Below are positions 3,982-6,163 of a stretch of 6,163 nucleotides of DNA, piece after piece. The notes beneath the pieces were generated by a model. It was not told the DNA's origin, searched no databases, and worked only from the letters and a program-made list of their open reading frames with translations. The first letter of the stretch is position 1, and each line of letters starts with the position of its first letter. Source of the stretch: CAZTTH01 sp964615975. GTDB taxonomy: Bacteria; Verrucomicrobiota; Lentisphaeria; JABSQK01; JAJFLO01. The position numbers and the translations under genes were made by a program. Where the stretch lies: the NCBI GenBank assembly GCA_964615975.1, contig CAZTTH010000102.1:1-6163 (forward strand), given 5' to 3'.

Positions 3982-5931
3982 ATGACTGAATTGAATCAAC
4001 TCAATTGGAAAAAATACCTTGACCCTCACTATCTCAGCCGTGCGATTCTCGGCAATCTGCGGGTTCGGCGCTGGATGGTATTCATGTGGTATGTGTTGGG
4101 GATCGTGCTGTGTTATTACGCCGCTTTTGTGTTGCGCTTCGATGGCAGGATTGAATATAGATATTGGGAGTTATGGGTTGATTCATTGCCGTTTCTGCTC
4201 GTTGCCCGGATAACGGTTTTTTATTATTTTGATCTTTACTCGGGTATCTGGCGATTTATCAGCATGAAGGATGTCGTCCAGATCGTTGGCGCCGTCCTGC
4301 TGTCATCGTGTCTGTTCTCTCTGGTGTATTATCATTATCATCATGGGACATTTTCACCCTATCCACGATCAACGATCATCATCGAAGCGATGTTGTATAT
4401 TCTTTATTGTGTCGGGGGGAGGGCCATGTTGCGCTTGATTCGGGAAATGGGCATGCTGGATCGTACAGGCAGAGAAAGTGCCGGCAATTTCTGGCAGGAT
4501 AATTCACTGATTTTAGGAGATTTGCTCTACGTGAATTCGTTTCTCAGCAGCGTGAATGGAGATATGTCAGTGCGCAAAAGCATCGTCGGTGTGTTATGTC
4601 CCCTGGGTGAGCATCATCGCGGGGAAAGCATTCATGGCATAAAAATCCTGGGATCACCCGCGGAAGTTGGAAAAATCGCCCACGCCGTCAATGCCACCAA
4701 TCTCCTGCTGGTCGACCCTTATACCTCGCCCAATGAATTAAAAACCATCTCCGATGATTGCGCCAAAGAATCTGCCCGTGTCCACTTGCGCATGATCCCA
4801 TCATTGAATGATTTGGTCCATGAAAAGCTGTCGGTGTCGGCGATTCGCAACGTCGACATCGAAGATCTGCTGGGGCGTAAGCCGATTACCTTTAAAAACA
4901 CGAAACTGGCACAATTCCTAACCGATCGGAGAGTATTAATCACGGGGGCAGGCGGCACCATTGGCAGTGAATTGGCACGACAGATCCTGCACTATCGTCC
5001 CGATAAGTTGATCTTGTTTGACAATGGCGAATTCGCCTTGTATGAAATCCATCGCTTATTGAGTGAAAACCTGCATGAATGTGATGTCCTGGCGCCGATA
5101 ACCGGCGATATCCGCTTGGTCCGGGATCTCGATTGGGTCTTCAGTCACTATCAACCTGAGATCGTTTTTCATGCCGCGGCGTACAAGCATGTGCCTTTGA
5201 TGGAGCGTAATATTCCCGCCGCGGTTCGCACCAATGTCGTGGGGACGGCATTGGTCGCGGCGGCAGCGCGTGAGCATGGAGTGAAAAAGTTTATTCTGGT
5301 TTCGTCCGATAAGGCGGTGCGGCCATCCAGCATCATGGGCGGGACAAAACGGATGGCCGAACGGGTTGTTCTTGAAAGCGCCAAATCCGCAACTGAATTT
5401 ATCGTGGTTCGTTTTGGCAATGTGATCGGCAGCAGCGGCAGTGTCGTGCCATTATTCAAGGATCAAATCGCCAAAGGCGGACCGATCACAGTCACCACCC
5501 CCAATGTCACCCGTTATTTCATGACGGTTTCAGAAGCTGTCGACCTCTTGTTGCAGGCCGGTGAAATAGGTAAAGATCGGGAGATTATGATATTGGAAAT
5601 GGGCACTCCAGTCAATATCGATCAATTGGGACGGCGCCTGATCAAGCTATCGGGATTCATCCCGGAAGTTGATATCGCGGTAAAATACATTGGATTGCGG
5701 CCAGGGGAGAAGGAATTTGAGGAATTGTTAACCGCCGACGAGAATGTGGTCCGCTCATCTTATGATAAAATCTGGGTATTGACGAAAAAGACCAAACCAG
5801 ATGAGTTGCCGCCTGCCATTGATCTGGCTCATTTGGAAATGTTGATTGATAAAAACGACGATGGCAAATTAAAAGAGATGCTCATGGTGTATATTCCCGA
5901 GCATAGCTTTGCCTCCCCTGCCACCGGGTAA
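3982..5931 (+). CDS. Membrane-anchored nucleotide-sugar 4,6-dehydratase/epimerase (PglF/CapD/FlaA1-like)
   Basis: A 649-residue polysaccharide biosynthesis protein of the usual long architecture. Four hydrophobic segments (about 31-52, 67-86, 97-117, 130-146) anchor it in the cytoplasmic membrane. A first Rossmann-like domain (about 174-300) follows, ending in 'VDIEDLLGRKPI' (291-302). The catalytic extended SDR domain runs from about 315 to 610. Its NAD-binding motif is 'TGAGGTIGSE' (321-330). 'HAAAYKHVPLME' (397-408) and 'SDKAVRPSSIMGGTK' (442-456) form the active site, with Asp443 and Lys444 and with Met452 replacing the usual Tyr of YxxxK (Lys456 retained). Met at that position is characteristic of PglF-type enzymes. 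'RFGNV' (477-481), 'RYFM' (511-514) and 'RPGEK' (573-577) complete the family blocks. The expected reaction is UDP-GlcNAc to UDP-4-keto-6-deoxy-GlcNAc, feeding the upstream aminotransferase. The first domain lacks the normal GAGxAG loop and reads 'LILGDLLYVNSFL' (176-188). An in-frame TAA at 3964-3966 makes ATG 3982 the earliest start; no Shine-Dalgarno sequence is visible. Epimerase activity remains possible. Confidence 0.93.
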   Translation: MTELNQLNWKKYLDPHYLSRAILGNLRVRRWMVFMWYVLGIVLCYYAAFVLRFDGRIEYRYWELWVDSLPFLLVARITVFYYFDLYSGIWRFISMKDVVQIVGAVLLSSCLFSLVYYHYHHGTFSPYPRSTIIIEAMLYILYCVGGRAMLRLIREMGMLDRTGRESAGNFWQDNSLILGDLLYVNSFLSSVNGDMSVRKSIVGVLCPLGEHHRGESIHGIKILGSPAEVGKIAHAVNATNLLLVDPYTSPNELKTISDDCAKESARVHLRMIPSLNDLVHEKLSVSAIRNVDIEDLLGRKPITFKNTKLAQFLTDRRVLITGAGGTIGSELARQILHYRPDKLILFDNGEFALYEIHRLLSENLHECDVLAPITGDIRLVRDLDWVFSHYQPEIVFHAAAYKHVPLMERNIPAAVRTNVVGTALVAAAAREHGVKKFILVSSDKAVRPSSIMGGTKRMAERVVLESAKSATEFIVVRFGNVIGSSGSVVPLFKDQIAKGGPITVTTPNVTRYFMTVSEAVDLLLQAGEIGKDREIMILEMGTPVNIDQLGRRLIKLSGFIPEVDIAVKYIGLRPGEKEFEELLTADENVVRSSYDKIWVLTKKTKPDELPPAIDLAHLEMLIDKNDDGKLKEMLMVYIPEHSFASPATG

Positions 5932-6163
5932 ATTTCCCGCCTTAAATTCCCTCCTGAACTTTCCTCGGTCAGTTTTCCCGCCATATTCATCTACTCTGAG
6001 CGGCCGCGGATTGCATTTTTTTATAGGTTGCTCATTCGTGGCATATCTATTTAGCGCCGGTACTCCAACGCCATTTCTCCAACGATTAACTGATTATCAC
6101 CTGATGTTGTTGGAGTCCAAACTTCAGTTTGTTCCGCTTTTCGGCTGTCATCGGAATCAGTCC
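5932..6163. other. 232-bp non-coding right edge
   Basis: No complete gene is seen. The start is pyrimidine-rich and contains TTTCCCGCC twice (5933-5941 and 5974-5982). A T7 run lies at 6016-6022 after GCGGCCGCGG, but no proper stem precedes it. A palindromic element occupies the last 100 bases. On the minus strand a 25-residue open tail ends at TAA 6086-6088, but it overlaps the palindromes and has no recognisable protein pattern. Confidence 0.45.
6063..6131. repeat. Palindromic CTCCAAC/GTTGGAG element, possible dispersed intergenic repeat
   Basis: CTCCAACG occurs at 6063-6070 and 6077-6084, and its inverse GTTGGAG at 6109-6115. TTGGA-G-TCCAA (6110-6120) is a palindrome that runs directly into CAAACT-TC-AGTTTG (6118-6131), another perfect inverted repeat with 6-bp arms. 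From memory, sequences like AACTGAAGTTTGGACTCCAAC recur in intergenic DNA of some Verrucomicrobiota. The element may continue beyond the window. Confidence 0.4.

Noticed and set aside
6000..6023. T7 run after GCGGCCGCGG as an intrinsic terminator of the dehydratase gene
   Set aside because: The GC-rich bases are a loopless palindrome and no stem-loop abuts the T run.

Overview
The window carries a four-gene, all plus-strand surface-glycan locus, plus the 3' tail of a fifth gene at the left edge. The genes are an ExoA-like family 2 glycosyltransferase (328-1335), a DegT/DnrJ/EryC1/StrS PLP-dependent sugar aminotransferase (1681-2859), a PglC/WcaJ-type phosphoglycosyl transferase (2927-3532) and a membrane-anchored PglF/CapD/FlaA1-type nucleotide-sugar 4,6-dehydratase (3982-5931). 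The left edge (2-196) reads as the C-terminus of a probable SAM-dependent methyltransferase.

The genes fit one route by family knowledge. The dehydratase would make a UDP-4-keto-6-deoxy-HexNAc, and the aminotransferase would convert it to a 4-amino sugar. The phosphoglycosyl transferase would load the product as a sugar-1-phosphate onto undecaprenyl phosphate at the inner face of the cytoplasmic membrane, and the family 2 enzyme would extend the lipid-linked glycan. This is the PglF-PglE-PglC logic of bacillosamine-type priming. No PglD-like acetyltransferase is visible here, and the actual substrates are inferred.

The layout is loose for a polysaccharide operon. Non-coding gaps are about 130, 345, 67, 449 and 232 bp, and the larger ones hold short inverted repeats and degenerate repeats. 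Two gaps carry weak copies of an ACCACGRA / ATCCGTGGT type repeat in opposite orientations. The 449-bp gap before the dehydratase holds a perfect 18-bp inverted repeat and a run of smaller hairpins, two of them mutually exclusive. The right-hand gap ends in a palindromic CTCCAAC/GTTGGAG element.

The organism is a Gram-negative-type bacterium of middling GC content with repeat-rich intergenic DNA. The repeat styles resemble those I associate with environmental Verrucomicrobiota and neighbouring phyla, but that is a weak inference from memory. Nothing here proves a new system. The points most worth checking are the structured 449-bp gap, the degenerate first Rossmann domain of the dehydratase, and the altered re-entrant helix motif of the phosphoglycosyl transferase.
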